From Panulirus ornatus (Eukaryota > Arthropoda > Malacostraca > Decapoda > Palinuridae): 64,000 bases of DNA. Within the stretch, counting starts at the first letter, position 1, and each line of letters opens with the position of its first letter. This document shows positions 47,300 to 58,374 of this stretch, in pieces. The notes beneath the pieces are model-generated. The model was not told the DNA's origin, did no database searches, and saw only the letters and a list, made by a program, of their open reading frames with translations. Made by a program: the position numbers and the translations under genes. The stretch covers positions 26,503,770 to 26,567,769 of the forward strand of contig NC_092286.1 of the NCBI RefSeq assembly GCF_036320965.1. Reading direction: 5' to 3'.

Positions 47300-49200
47300 T
47301 GAAACTAAGAAGACTGATTATAGGGTTGTGAGTGGTTCACAGAAGACTTCAGATATCATAGGGTTGTGAGTGGTTCACAGATGACTACAGAGATATAGGG
47401 TTGTGACTGGTTCACAGAAGACTTCAGATATCATAGGGTTGTGAGTGGTTCACAGAAGACTACAGAGATTATAGGGTTGTGACTGGTTCACAGAAGACTT
47501 CAGATATCATAGGGTTGTGAGTGGTTCACAGAAGACTACAGAGATTATAGGGTTGTGACTGGTTCACAGAAGACTTCAGATATCATAGGGTTGTGAGTGG
47601 TTCACAGAAGACTACAGAGATTATAGGGTTGTGATTGGTTCACAGAAGACTTCAGATATCATAGGGTTGTGAGTGGTTCACAGAAGACTACAGAGATTAT
47701 AGGGTTGTGACTGGTTCACAGAAGACTTCAGATATCATAGGGTTGTGAGTGGTTCACAGATGACTACAGAGATTATAGGGTTGTGACTAGTTCACAGAAG
47801 ACTTCAGATATCATAGGGTTGTGAGTGGTTCACAGATGACTACAGAGATATAGGGTTGTGACTGGTTCCCAGAAGACTTCAGATATCATAGGGTTGTGAG
47901 TGGTTCACAGATGACTACAGAGATTATAGGGTTGTGAGTGGTTCACAGATGACTACAGAGATTATAGGGTTGTGAGTGGTTCACAGAAGACTTCAGATAT
48001 CATAGGGTTGTGAGTGGTTCACAGATGACTACAGAGATATAGGGTTGTGACTGGTTCCCAGAAGACTTCAGATATCATAGGGTTGTGAGTGGTTCACAGA
48101 TGACTACAGAGATTATAGGGTTGTGAGTGGTTCACAGATGACTACAGAGATTATAGGGTTGTGAGTGGTTCACAGAAGACTTCAGATATCATAGGGTTGT
48201 GAGTGGTTCACAGATGACTACAGAGATATAGGGTTGTGACTGGTTCCCAGAAGACTTCAGATATCATAGGGTTGTGACTGGTTCACAGATGACTACAGAG
48301 ATATAGGGTTGTGAGTGGTTCACAGAAGACTTCAGATATCATAGGGTTGTGAGTGGTTCACAGATGACTACAGAGATATAGGGTTGTGACTGGTTCCCAG
48401 AAGACTTCAGATATCATAGGGTTGTGAGTTGTTCACAGAAGACTACAGAGATTATAGGGTTGTGACTGGTTCCCAGAAGACTTCAGATATCATAGGGTTG
48501 TGAGTTGTTCACAGAAGACTACAGAGATTATAGGGTTGTGACTGCTTCCCAGAAGACTTCAGATATCATAGGGTTGTGAGTGGTTCACAGATGACTACAG
48601 AGATATAGGGTTGTGGGTGGTTCACAGAAGACTTCAGATATCATAGGGTTGTGAGTGGTTCACAGATGACTACAGAGATATAGGGTTGTGACTGGTTCAT
48701 AGAAGACTTCAGATATCATAGGGTTGTGAGTGGTTCACAGATGACTACAGAGATATAGGGTTGTGACTGGTTCACAGAAGACTTCAGATATCATAGGGTT
48801 GTGACTGGTTCACAGATGACTACAGAGATATAGGGTTGTGACTGGTTCACAGAAGACTTCAGATATCATAGGGTTGTGACTGGTTCCCAGAAGACTACAG
48901 AGATTATAGGACTGTGACTGGTTCCCAGAAGACTACAGAGATTATAGGGTTGTGACTGGTTCACAGAAGACTTCAGATATCATAGGGTTGTGACTGGTTC
49001 CCAGAAGACTCCAGAGATTATAGGGTTGTGACTGGTTCCCAGAAGACTCCAGAGATTATAGGGTTGTGACTAGTTCACAGAAGACTCCAGAGATTATAGG
49101 GTTGTGACTAGTTCACAGAGGACTAGAGAGATTATAGGGTTATGACTAGTTCACAGAGGACTAGAGAGATTATAGGGTTGTGACTGGTTCACAGAAGACT
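47300..49200. repeat. 38-bp minisatellite with two alternating unit types
   Basis: The unit is 36-38 bp with core GGTTGTGAGTGGTTCACAGA. Units ending ACTTCAGATATCATAG alternate with units ending ACTACAGAGATTATAG (or GATATAG, two bases shorter), giving a dimer period of about 74-76 bp. About 50 monomers. Its right end (48.9-49.2 kb) loses the alternation. Confidence 0.95.
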
Positions 49201-49494
49201 ACAGAAAATCGCTAAAGGTTTGTAAGCATGAAAGCAGCAGGTAGGAATGGTTGTGGTTGGTTCTTTTCACCGTTGTCTGGATTAGGTTTACCTGATTATG
49301 AAAGGTAGTGTGTGTGAGCAGGGTTGCAAACTGGTAACAAATAATGTTGAGAGAAGCAAAGACCAGTGGGGTGCCAGGTTCTGGACTGCTCAGAATCTGC
49401 ATTGTTTTGTCTTGAGTGAGGGATATGGCAAGAGGTTTGCTATTTTGAGAAGCCTTCTCACAACTTGCCTTAATTGACCATACAACCACTAATA

Positions 49495-49715
49495 TGAGTA
49501 TGATTCAGTTGGTGAATATTTGCACCAATCTATCCATCTATCTATATCCTGATGCCCATTCCCCTTGGAAAGTTCCTCAAGGTGGTGGCCATGGTAAAAG
49601 ACTCTTCATAACTGTTTGAACTCCAGTGCTGCTTCTTAGCCTTTATGCCTCACCTCACCCTGAACTGGCCACTGGCAAAGAGCAAGTCTAGCACTGTGTT
49701 TTCAGAGGCCTTTAC
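49495..49715 (-). repeat. SINE-like repeat, copy 3 (GATA tail)
   Basis: This reverse-oriented copy of the 6.9-7.1 kb repeat reads, on the minus strand, GGCTAAGAAGCAGCACTGG, CATGGCCACCACCTTGAGG, GGGGAATGGGCATCAGG and ATATAGATAGATGGATAGAT. It is about 220 bp long and better preserved than copy 1. Confidence 0.68.
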
Positions 49716-49900
49716 CTTATGTTCCTAATAACTACTTCTACCTAATGTGTCTACTTTATGTTTCTGCCTAATGTTCCATTTTACTACTTCTACCTAATGC
49801 TCACAGATAATGATCCTTACTACTAATTCTAACAAATGTTCTACCTAATGCTCCTGTCTAACATTCCTACCTACTACTTCTGTCTACTGCTCCTCCCACT
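49716..49900. repeat. degenerate 25-bp repeat, related to 58.2 kb array
   Basis: Loose units of ACTACTTCTACCTAATGTTC. The same unit forms a clean array at 58,180-58,345 in a different intron. Confidence 0.7.
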
Positions 49901-50209
49901 TGCATCAACATCCAGCCAAAGCTGTGGAGTTAAAGGATCATAGCCACAATACTTCAAGAAATTAATCTAATTTCACTGCATGAAGTTCAACTAAAAGTAA
50001 AATTTTTAGAAACCTCTATGAAAATACATCTGCCTTACAGATCACAAAAAATTTTATTGTGAATATCATTATTTGGCTTATTTTGAAATACAACAATTGA
50101 AAACCTTCAACTGAGCTAAACAAATAGAAAATAGCATAAAAAGAGATGAGTGAGGCAGGAAGACAAATGGGTGGAGTGCTTGCCATGACGGAAAGACTAG
50201 TGGGAAACA

Positions 50210-51590
50210 CTCACCACGTTTTGTTTGATTAATAAGACTTTCTCTCAGGAGCCACCTGCATTACATAAGTGTTTATTCTAGGTTCATCTGGGGTTGATTT
50301 CAACCATGTATCAAGTCTTTTAAATTTTTCTGTTGTTGTTCATGCTTGTTTCCTAGTTCATCTGGTGGTGTAGTGAACAATCACTCTAGCTTCCTTGTTG
50401 AGCTTTCACAGAAAGTATTTCTATCGGATGTATTTTCCATACATTCTATGGTATTCTTGAAGATTTCATAAACCTGTATCTTCCTTGCTGAAAGGCTTTC
50501 AGGTTAAATACAGTTTCATTTATGCCTTCAAGTTGTTACCATGATTAGATTATCATATATATTTCTCTTCTTTCTCAGCTTTCAGCCTTTTCAGTTTCGT
50601 TAGTTAGGTGTTTCTGGATTCTCCTTAATTTCCTTAATTCTGTCTGTTTCATTTGGGGACCATACAAACAGCTATATCCAACTTTGTTTTTATTGTATTC
50701 ATGAAGCTGGTAGAAAAAGTTCTTAAAATCATACCACTCATTACTTGGCTTAATACTATGGTGCTATTTTCTCAATGTGTTCTCTGTATTCTAGTTTCTT
50801 GTTTATGATGACACCCCAAATTTTTTGAATCTCTCAGTTTTTATCAGTTTCTCAGTTGGCCCTTTATATGGTGCCACCAATGTATTCTTACTTGTTTCAT
50901 GAATTAGTCGATCAAATAACTTTTCATTAAATTCTATCATATTTAAGTTCTGCCCATTTGTAAATAATGTCTGAGTCTCTTTACACCTAATCTTTATCAG
51001 TTTCTTATCTAATCATTTTGCTTACTCTGGTGTTATCAGCAAAGCTCCCTACTATGCCTTCCTTTATTTCAACTGCAAAGGTCTGGTATCATTATCATGA
51101 AGAGTAATAAGGCTAACACTGTCCCTTGTGGTAAAAATCCATGGTGGCTATCGTCTAAGTAGCTATTCTTGATTAGATGGTTTGATACGTCCTTTTATCA
51201 CTCTTTCAAAGCCATCTATTACATGTAAAGTCAAGCTTACACTTTCTGTACTGTTTGGGTACAGTATAAGACTACTTCCTTCTTTCTGAAATGGTGATAC
51301 ATATACCAATTAGTGAATGTCTGCAATTTTGCTTTTATTCAGACTTTGTTTGAATAATAACACAGTCTTTCATATTTCTGTTTTTGTCTTCTTTAAGAAA
51401 AAGGCTGGGATTCAATTTGGTTCTGAGGCTGAATTTTCTGTGAGCTAATAAATCATTCTAATTACACCATCTTCCGATATTTCACTAACTATGGATGCAT
51501 TTCACATTGCTTGAATAGTTCATCATTCAATTTCTTCTGCACTTTGAGCTGAAAACCATTCTATACTGTTCAGTGATGTTCAAAGAAAGA
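50210..51590 (-). mobile_element. SFADN-type LINE remnant, RT region
   Basis: The minus strand reads GSFADNTRVSKMI (the RT catalytic box, second Asp replaced by Asn), then NLNMIEFNEKLFDRLIHE, APYKGPTEKLIKTERFKKFGVSS and the 3' part with RERYM-like sequence. Stops and frameshifts are frequent. The region belongs to the same family as the 1.6-3.5 kb, 5.9 kb, 7.7-8.8 kb and 51.6-52.6 kb fragments. Confidence 0.7.
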
Positions 51591-51599
51591 GAGTATCTA

Positions 51600-52580
51600 C
51601 CTTCCTATGAGTACCTAAAACAAGATTTAACCAAAGTGGCAGGGCTGGTGTGAGGTGTTCAATGCATATCTTGCTTGATACATAAGATTAGTCATCTCAG
51701 CTGTCACCTGCATTACATAATTATCAATGCTTGATTCATCTGGGACTGATTTCAGCCATATGTAGTTTTCTTTTAAACTTTCCTGTAACTGTTCCATGCA
51801 TGTTTCTATTTTTCCTAGCAGTGTGTTGAATTATCATTTTAGCTTCATGCTTGGGCTGTGATGCATTTTTGTCTAATATAGTTTTGATATTTTTTTTTTT
51901 TGATTTGTCGCTGTCTCCTGCGTTTGCGAGGTAGCGCAAGGAAACAGACGAAAGAAATGGCCCAACCCACCCCCATACACATGTATATACATACGTCCAC
52001 ACACGCAAATATACATACCTACACAGCTTTCCATGGTTTACCCCAGACGCTTCACATGCCTTTTGATATGTTCCATGATATTCTTAATGACTTAACAACT
52101 CTGAACCTTCCTCATTGAAAAGGCATTCAGATTTAACACATTTTACTCTAACTTGCATTTTGTTACCATGCATAGATTATCATGTATCTTTCTCTTATTC
52201 TATCTAGGCTACATAGTTGCAGCTCTTTCAGCTTTTCATGGTAGTCCATAGGTTATATTCCCTCAATTTTGTCAGGAAGTGCTTTTGAATTCTCTCTGAT
52301 AAGTTCATTTCTAACCATTTCATTGGTGATCATACAACACAGTTGTATCGAATTTTGCTTCTTATATATGCACTATACTTTTTCATCAATAGGTTTCTGA
52401 CTCTTGTGAGAAAAATTCTCAGAATCATATCACTTATCACTTGACTTGATTACATTTTCCTCACAATGTACTTCCTAGTCTCTCATTCCTGATGACAAAT
52501 TCTTTACATTTGTCCAATTTTCTATCACTTTCCCTGTTGGGGCTCTATATGTTACCGCTAATGAATCCTTTCTTGACCCA
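51600..52580 (-). mobile_element. SFADN-type LINE 3' end, interrupted by RTE tail
   Basis: The minus strand carries a YHEKLKELQLCSLDRIRERYMIIYAW block (52,240-52,160), the typical post-RT WERLK-x-L-x-L-x-S-x-x-RRRERY-x-IIY pattern, and a C-terminal ARKNRNMHGTVTGKFKRKLHM block (51,850-51,760). The element is split at 51,893-52,060 by an inserted RTE-like LINE tail. Confidence 0.72.
51893..52060 (-). mobile_element. RTE-like LINE, extreme 3' fragment
   Basis: An A-rich tail, the terminal hairpin block (CGCTGTCTCCTGCGTTTGCG on plus) and the CCCAACCCACCCCCATACAC 3' UTR are present, then a short post-stop segment (CTTTCCATGGTTTACCCCAG). The microsatellite between them is shortened. It is inserted in the SFADN-type LINE and is a very short 5'-truncated copy. 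Confidence 0.88.
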
Positions 52581-52590
52581 TATCTCATTT

Positions 52591-52617
52591 GGAGAGAGAG
52601 AGAGAGAGAGAGAGAGA
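52591..52617. repeat. (GA)n near exon 4 donor
   Basis: About thirteen GA dinucleotides, 30 bp into the intron after the exon 4 donor. In the sense orientation it is a CT run. Confidence 0.95.
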
Positions 52618-52646
52618 CTGGTCATAATTTCCAGTCCTTGACTCAC

Positions 52647-52904
52647 CAACGAAGAACTTGCCCTTCCAGTAATATGGTCCGCCATTGATGGAGATGGAGA
52701 AGTCAACATACCCAGAGACATAGAGACTGGGCATAATGCATGCAGCACGATTGTCATCTAACACAACGCCCTCTACATTGCTACGGTCAAACTGACAGGT
52801 GAGACGGTAGCTGGTCTTGAAGCAAGGGCCTGTGAGGTTCACCAGTGTCCCACCCATCATGTTACCTTGCTCCGGCGAGAAGGTTAGCGGGTATTCCTTC
52901 AGTT
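52647..52904 (-). CDS. mesh: mesh exon 4: E-set / IPT-like domain
   Basis: This is the longest exon here (258 bp; two bases, 85 codons, one base). It encodes LKEYPLTFSPEQG, GGTLVNLTGPCF, the CQFD strand, AACIMPSLYVSGYVDF and GPYYWKGKFFV. The GGT-x-V-x-LTGPCF start and the C-x-MP-x-LY turn are typical of an IPT/TIG-like immunoglobulin-fold (E-set) module, which follows NIDO in Mesh. One probable N-glycosylation sequon (NLT) is visible. The donor is GTGAGT, phase 1. A (GA)n run lies about 30 bp into the following intron. Confidence 0.95.
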
Positions 52905-52929
52905 CTGTTGGCACACAACAAACTCATTA

Positions 52930-53240
52930 GATACCATACCTACAGTTTCTCTTACAGGTACTGTGTCAAGGCAGCTACCATAAAATGCTATAGCTAAAGC
53001 TTCCCTTACTATGTCAGGACAGTTGTCATGAGATGCCACAGCCAAAGTTTCCTTTCTTATGTATAGGCAGCTGTCATATGATGTCAAAGCTAAAGTTTCC
53101 CAACCTATATATAAGCAGCTGTCAAGGTACATCAAAAGTAAAATTTCCTTTCCTATATATAGGCAGCTGTCATGGGATGTCAAAGCTAAGGTTTCCCTTC
53201 CTATGTATAGGCAGCTCTCACAAGATTCCACAACTACAAC
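52930..53240. repeat. 45-bp tandem repeat, six degenerate units
   Basis: Units are built on TAGGCAGCTGTCATGAGATG and AAAGCTAAAGTTTCC. The array lies directly upstream of exon 4, so it contributes the intron sequence near the acceptor. The remaining segment, 53,241-54,070, has loose TCACTGAGCAGGCAAA-type units near 53,500-53,590 and nothing else recognised. Confidence 0.85.
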
Positions 53241-54084
53241 TGATGATAATTCAGCAAAATGAGCCACAGTTTTTCTACTACATTATTAAGATATAGTAAA
53301 ACTTAGAGATTTCATTATATCAAATGGAGGTGCCACAGTTTAAGCTCCTTTCATGGAGCAACATAAGCCGCAAAAGATTATATCTATCTCACACCAAGGA
53401 AAGCTTTTGATTTATTACTGATCAATCAGTGTAGTCATTAAGCAGGCAGAACAAGAATCACTTAGCAGCTACAAGGATGACTAAGGAAACAGTGGAGTCA
53501 TTGTGAGCATTAAAAAGGAGACACTGAGCAGGTAAAGGGCTCACTGAGCAGGCAAAAGGATCATGGAGGAGGAAACGGAGTAATTGAGTAGGCAAATGTA
53601 TAATGATTTTTTTTAAAGCAAAGAAGTCACTGGGTAAGCAAAGAAGTCAAAGCATAGAGTCTTTTCCTTTATCAGATACCACATCTTCATCTTACATCTC
53701 AGATCAAAGAACTACAACATAACCAAAGCTTCTTTTAAGAACTGTGGAGACAGCACAGCTTAAGCCCTAAGATGGTTCAGCCATGCTCAGTGGTTATATT
53801 TCTCCCACATATCAAGGAGAGACACTAAACCTTAAACATACATAATAGGTCTCATACAATCACCAATGCCTGTATTACATTAAGAGATCAATGAGAGTGT
53901 ATATAAGGAGGATGTATGTCAAGGAGAACACACATCAGACATATGAATAAATCAGGGAAATCGTTAATCAGGGGAAACATAGTTTGGGGAAAGAATAACT
54001 TAGGTTGAGAACAAATCAGGGTGACCATATATATCAAGGAGAACAAATATCATGAAGAATATGAATATATAGAAGTATGGAGGC

Positions 54085-54500
54085 TTCATTCAAGTGGCTG
54101 ACTGTTGCTGCTGGAGGTGGACAGCAGGAAGTATAAAGGCTACAGGCAGGTGCTGGCTGTTGCTGCTGGAGATGGGCACCAAGAAGTATAAAGGCTACAG
54201 TAAATTGTTTGATCTTGCCATACTGAGCTTGATATGTGTAGCACATTAGACATGTAACCCATCAGTCCAGGTGTTCCTTGTGTCAGCGTTCAGCCTAAAT
54301 ACCTTCAAGTTGTCAGCCTCCTTGTCTCCCATGTCAGCCATCAGCTTGGATCTTTCCCAAGCAAGATGGCAGCTTACAAGTCTCCAATGTCAGCTATCAG
54401 CCTGGATGTGTCCCATATCAGTCATCAGCCTATATGTACCCATATTCAGCTGTCAGCCTGCATATCTCCTGTGTCATCCATCAGCCTGTAACACCTCTAC
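54085..54500. repeat. two short degenerate repeats upstream of exon 3 donor side
   Basis: Two units of about 66 bp share AAGTATAAAGGCTACAG and CTGGCTGTTGCTGCTGGAG (54,085-54,205). They are followed by six or so loose units around GTCAGCCTGGATGTGTCCCA (54,275-54,500). No coding feature is present. Confidence 0.7.
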
Positions 54501-54652
54501 ATGTTAACTTACAGGAAGTTCTTTCTAAATGAGGATAGGAATACAGTTGATAAACCTTGTGAGACCATAACTTGAACCTTGTGTGCCAAGTTAATCTTAT
54601 TGAACATACAGGTAGGTGGCACCAATGTGAGAATGACAAACAATTAACCCAC

Positions 54653-54821
54653 CTTCTTCCCTTCTGCAGCAGCCAGCCAGGATCTTTTCATCAATCCTGA
54701 AGATGTGTCGCCCAGGCATACCATTAGCATTACCAGCTTGAGCCAGGTCTCGGATATAGAGCTTCTGGCTGTATGGCGTGTACTCATATGCTCGTGTCCC
54801 ATTACCTGCATTGAAACCCAC
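54653..54821 (-). CDS. mesh: mesh exon 3: end of NIDO domain
   Basis: This 169-bp exon starts in phase 0 with VGFNAGNGTRAYEY, the usual closing motif of a NIDO domain, and continues through YSQKLYIRDL and MPGRHIFRIDE to AGCCRREE. It ends after one base of the next codon (phase 1), at donor GTGGGT. The extra base completes a Glu codon with exon 4. The VGFNAGNGTR and GRHIFRIDE blocks are among the most conserved parts of insect Mesh as I recall it. A paired cysteine (CC) near the end fits an extracellular, disulphide-bearing domain border. Confidence 0.95.
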
Positions 54822-55324
54822 CTGGCAATATGAGAATCCAGTATCAATTGTCTTATCACAGATACAATTCATATGTGCTAAAACAGGTAAAGAAGGATCA
54901 GTGAACCACATACCAGTACAGTGAAGACTTCTTGGTATGGGTGAGGTGAAGATGAATTACAGGTACAGGCTACACCTAAATACATGGGTACATGGGAAGG
55001 GCTAATAACTGAAGACCTGATGATCTATAATGTCAACTGAAGACATAAGCGTATTTGTGGTTAAAATACAATGGTAAAATCAGAAGGTACGTCTGTACCC
55101 ATGACTTCCTCCAGGTCAACAGCCAACAGAAAAAGAGCTATGGAGGAACACCTGGTAGTATTGAGAGAAAATGCTGATATAAAAGCTTCATAAGAAAGTG
55201 TGAATGGGAAAAATTCCTTCCTGTAACAACAGACTTCTCCAAGAAGGCTTAAATGTGGAATGAAAAAAAAAAGCTAAAATGGTGAAATACTGTAGTAGCT
55301 TCATATTTCCCTCTAGAAACAGTT

Positions 55325-55540
55325 CTATTTACTGATAAAAGATATCACTGAGGTATTTGTCCAGCTTTGATTTGTACACACTGATCATAACATTTACTGT
55401 TTCTAGTACAGTTGTAATTAATTCCAATATTTACATCTCTCCAGCTGAATAAACTTTTCCCCACATGCATTGCTATTACATCCTCATTTCAATTTCACAT
55501 CTTTGCATCTGTTCATTGAATCCTTACCTAATCTTTTTCT
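55325..55540 (-). mobile_element. possible CR1-like LINE 3' fragment
   Basis: The minus strand reads HVGKSLFSWRDVNIGINYNC and SKCYDQCVQIKAGQ, loosely resembling the CR1 C-terminal block (VGKSFF-x-R-x-V-x-x-WN-x-LP). The match is weak. The segment 54,822-55,324 holds nothing I recognise. Confidence 0.35.
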
Positions 55541-55602
55541 TTCAAACTATTCACCATTTCCCGCATTTGCGAGGTAGCGATAAGAACAGAGGACCATTTA
55601 GA
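55541..55602 (-). mobile_element. 3' end of the short non-autonomous element
   Basis: On the minus strand this matches the end of the 7.13-7.39 kb element (CTCTGTTCTTATCGCTACCT, CGCAAATGCGGGAAATGGTG, AATAGTTTGAAAG). The rest of the element is missing; an RTE-like LINE in the opposite orientation begins about 10 bp away. Confidence 0.75.
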
Positions 55603-55609
55603 ACTTTAG

Positions 55610-57862
55610 AACTAAAAGATGTTTTGGAAAAAGGTAAATAAAGTGTGTAAGACAAGGGAACAAATGGGAACTAATGGGGTGATAACAAGTAGTGGTGATG
55701 TGAGAAGGAGATGGAGTGAGTATTTTGAAGGTTTGTTGAATGTGTTTGATAGAGTGGCAGATATAGGGTGTTTTGGTCGAGGTGGTGTGCAAAGTGAGAG
55801 GGTTAGGGAAAATGATTTGGTAAACAGAAGAGGTAGTAAAAGCTTTGCAGAAGATGAAAGTCAGCAAGGCAGCAGGTTTGGATGGTATTGCAGTGGAATT
55901 TACTAAAAAGTGGGTGACTGTATTGTTGACTGGTTGGTAAGGTTATTTAATGTACGTGTGATTCATGGTGAGGTGCCTGAGGATTGGCGGAATGCTTGCA
56001 TAGTGCCATTGTACAAAGGCAAAGGGGACAAAGGTAAGTGCTCAAATTACAGAGGTATAAGTTTGTTGAGTATTCCTGGGAAATTATATGCGAGGGTATT
56101 GATTGAGAGGGTGAAGGCATGTACAGAGCATCAGATTGGGGAAGAGCAGTGAGGCTTCAGAAGTGGTAGAGAATGTGTGGATCATGTGTTTGCTTTGAAG
56201 AATGTTTGTGAGAAATACTTAGAAAAGCAAATGGATTCGTATGTAGCATTTATGGATCTGGAGAAGGCATATGATAGAGTTGATAGAGATGCTCTGTGGT
56301 AGGTATTAAGAATATATGGTGTGGGAGGTAAGTTGTTAGAAGCAGTGAGAGATGCTCTGTGGAAGGTATTAAGAATATATGTTGTGGGAGGTAAGTTGTT
56401 AGAAGCAGTGAGAAGTTTTTATCGAGGATGTAAGGCATGTGTACGTGTACGAAGAAAGGAAAGTGATTGGTTCTCAGTGAATGTAGGTTTGGGGCAGGAG
56501 TGTGTGATGTCTCCATGGTTGTTTGATTTGTATATGGATGGGGTTGTTAGGGAGGTGAATGCAAGAGTTTTGGAAAGGGGGGCAAGTATGCTGTCTGTTG
56601 TGGATGAGAGAGCTTGGGAAGTGAGTCAGTTGTTGTTCGCTGATGATACAGAACTGGTGGCTGATTCATGTGAGAAACCGCAGAAGCTGGTGACTGAGTT
56701 TGGTAAAGTGTGTGAAAGAAGAAAGTTGATAACAAATGTGAATAAGAGCAAGGTTATTAGGTACAGTAGGGTTGAGGGTCAAGTCAACTGGGAGGTAAGT
56801 TTGAATGGAGAAAAACTGGAGGAAGTGAAGTGTTTTAGATATCTGGGAGTGGATTTGGCAGCGGATGGAACCATGGAAGCAGAAGTGAGTCATAGGGTGG
56901 GGGAGGGGGCAAAAATTCTGGGAGCGTTGAAGAATATGTGGAAGTCAAAAACTTTATCTCGGAAAGCAAAAATGGGTATGTTTGAAGGAATAGTGGTTCC
57001 AACAATGTTGTATGGTTGCGAGGCATGGGCTATGGATAGAGTTGAGTGCAGGAGGGTGGATGTGCTGGAAATGAGATGTTTGAGGACAATATGTGGTGTG
57101 AGGTGGTTTGATCGAGTAAGTAATGTAAGGGTTAGAGAGATGTGTGGTAATAAAAAGAGTGTGGTTGAGAGAGCAGAAGAGGGTGTTTTGAAATGGTTTG
57201 GTCACATGGAGAGAATGAGTGAGGAAAGATTGACAAAGAGGATATATGTGACAGAGGTGGAGGGAACGAGGAGAAGTGGGAGACCAAACTGGAGGTGGAA
57301 AGATGGAGTGAAAAAGATTTTGAGTGATAGGGGCCTGAACATGCAGGAGGGTGAAAGGCATGCAAGGAATAGAGTGAAATGGAACGATGTGGTATACCGG
57401 GGTCGACGTGCTGTCAATGGATTGACCCAGGGCATGTGAAGCGTCTGGGGTAAACCATGGAAAGTTCTGTGGGGCCTGGATGTGGAAAGGGAGCTGTGGT
57501 TTCGGTGCATTATTACATGACAGCTAGAGACTGAGTATGAACGAATATGACCTTTATTGTCTTTTCCTAGCTCTACCTCGCACACATGAGGGGGGAGGGG
57601 GTTGTTATTCCATGTGTGGCGGGGTGGCGATGGGAATTAATAAGGGCAGACAGTATGAATTATGTACATGTGTATATATGTATATGTCTGTGTGTATATA
57701 TATGTATACGTTGAGATGTATAGGTATGTATATTTGCGTGTGTGGACATGTATGTATATACATGTGTATGTGGGTGGGTTGGGCCATTCTTTCGTCTGTT
57801 TCCTTGCGCTACCTCGCTAACACGGGAGACAGCGACAAAGCAAAATAAATAAAAAAAAATAA
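55610..57862 (+). mobile_element. RTE-like LINE, 5'-truncated (copy E)
   Basis: The copy begins at the MFWKKVNKV block and runs through RT: NYRGISLLSIPGKLYARVLIERV, AFMDLEKAYDRVDRDALW, then a 63-bp tandem duplication at 56,287-56,412, QECVMSPWLFDLYMDGVV, QLLFADDTELVADS, and an open 372-codon frame (56,321-57,439) to the natural stop after RAVNGLTQGM. The 3' UTR with its microsatellite, the terminal hairpin (57,805-57,840) and an AATAAATAAA tail are complete. A few stops and a frameshift near 55,840-55,905 break the RT. Confidence 0.93.
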
Positions 57863-58178
57863 AAATTTTGAGCTTCCATTAGATCTCCTCAGGGTTTTTA
57901 AATCACTTTAAGATCACTAAGTCTTTCTTCAGCAGGCTTCTTTCAGGGTAAAAAAATTAGTTTTGTTATCTTCTTGAATTTGCCTTAATATTTTTCAGCT
58001 GTGATCATCTTTGGTGAACAGATCTGAATAACATATTCCAAAAGAAGTTTGATCAGGGCATTCTAAAGAGTGTATATCATTTGAAACTTTGCATCCTCTT
58101 GGTATTATGGTATGATGCCTGAATCAATTTTGATATGCTAGGTCATTACTGATAATCACTACAACATTAGGCTCCTAC
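57863..58178. other. A/T-rich intron segment, possibly an old LINE 3' end
   Basis: No tandem repeat or clear coding frame. The wording on the minus strand loosely resembles other LINE 3' regions in the window but I cannot assign it. Confidence 0.25.
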
Positions 58179-58179
58179 C

Positions 58180-58345
58180 TAATGTTCCTACTGACTACTT
58201 CTACCTAATGTTCCTACTGACTACTTCTACCTAATGTTCCTACTGACTACTTCTACCTAATGTTCCTACTGACTACTTCTACCTAATGTTCCTACTGACT
58301 ACTTCTACCTAATGTTCCTACTGACTACTTCTACCTAATGTTCCA
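58180..58345. repeat. 25-bp minisatellite, about 6.5 copies
   Basis: Perfect copies of a 25-bp unit with core ACTACTTCTACCTAATGTTC followed by CTACTG. A degenerate relative is at 49.7-49.9 kb. Confidence 0.97.
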
Positions 58346-58374
58346 GCCAAATGTTCCTGACAACTTGCTGGTAC

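Noticed and set aside
57780..57862. Possible tRNA-like structure at LINE 3' ends
   Set aside because: The block folds as a single hairpin without anticodon or T-arm features, and it is always at the LINE terminus.
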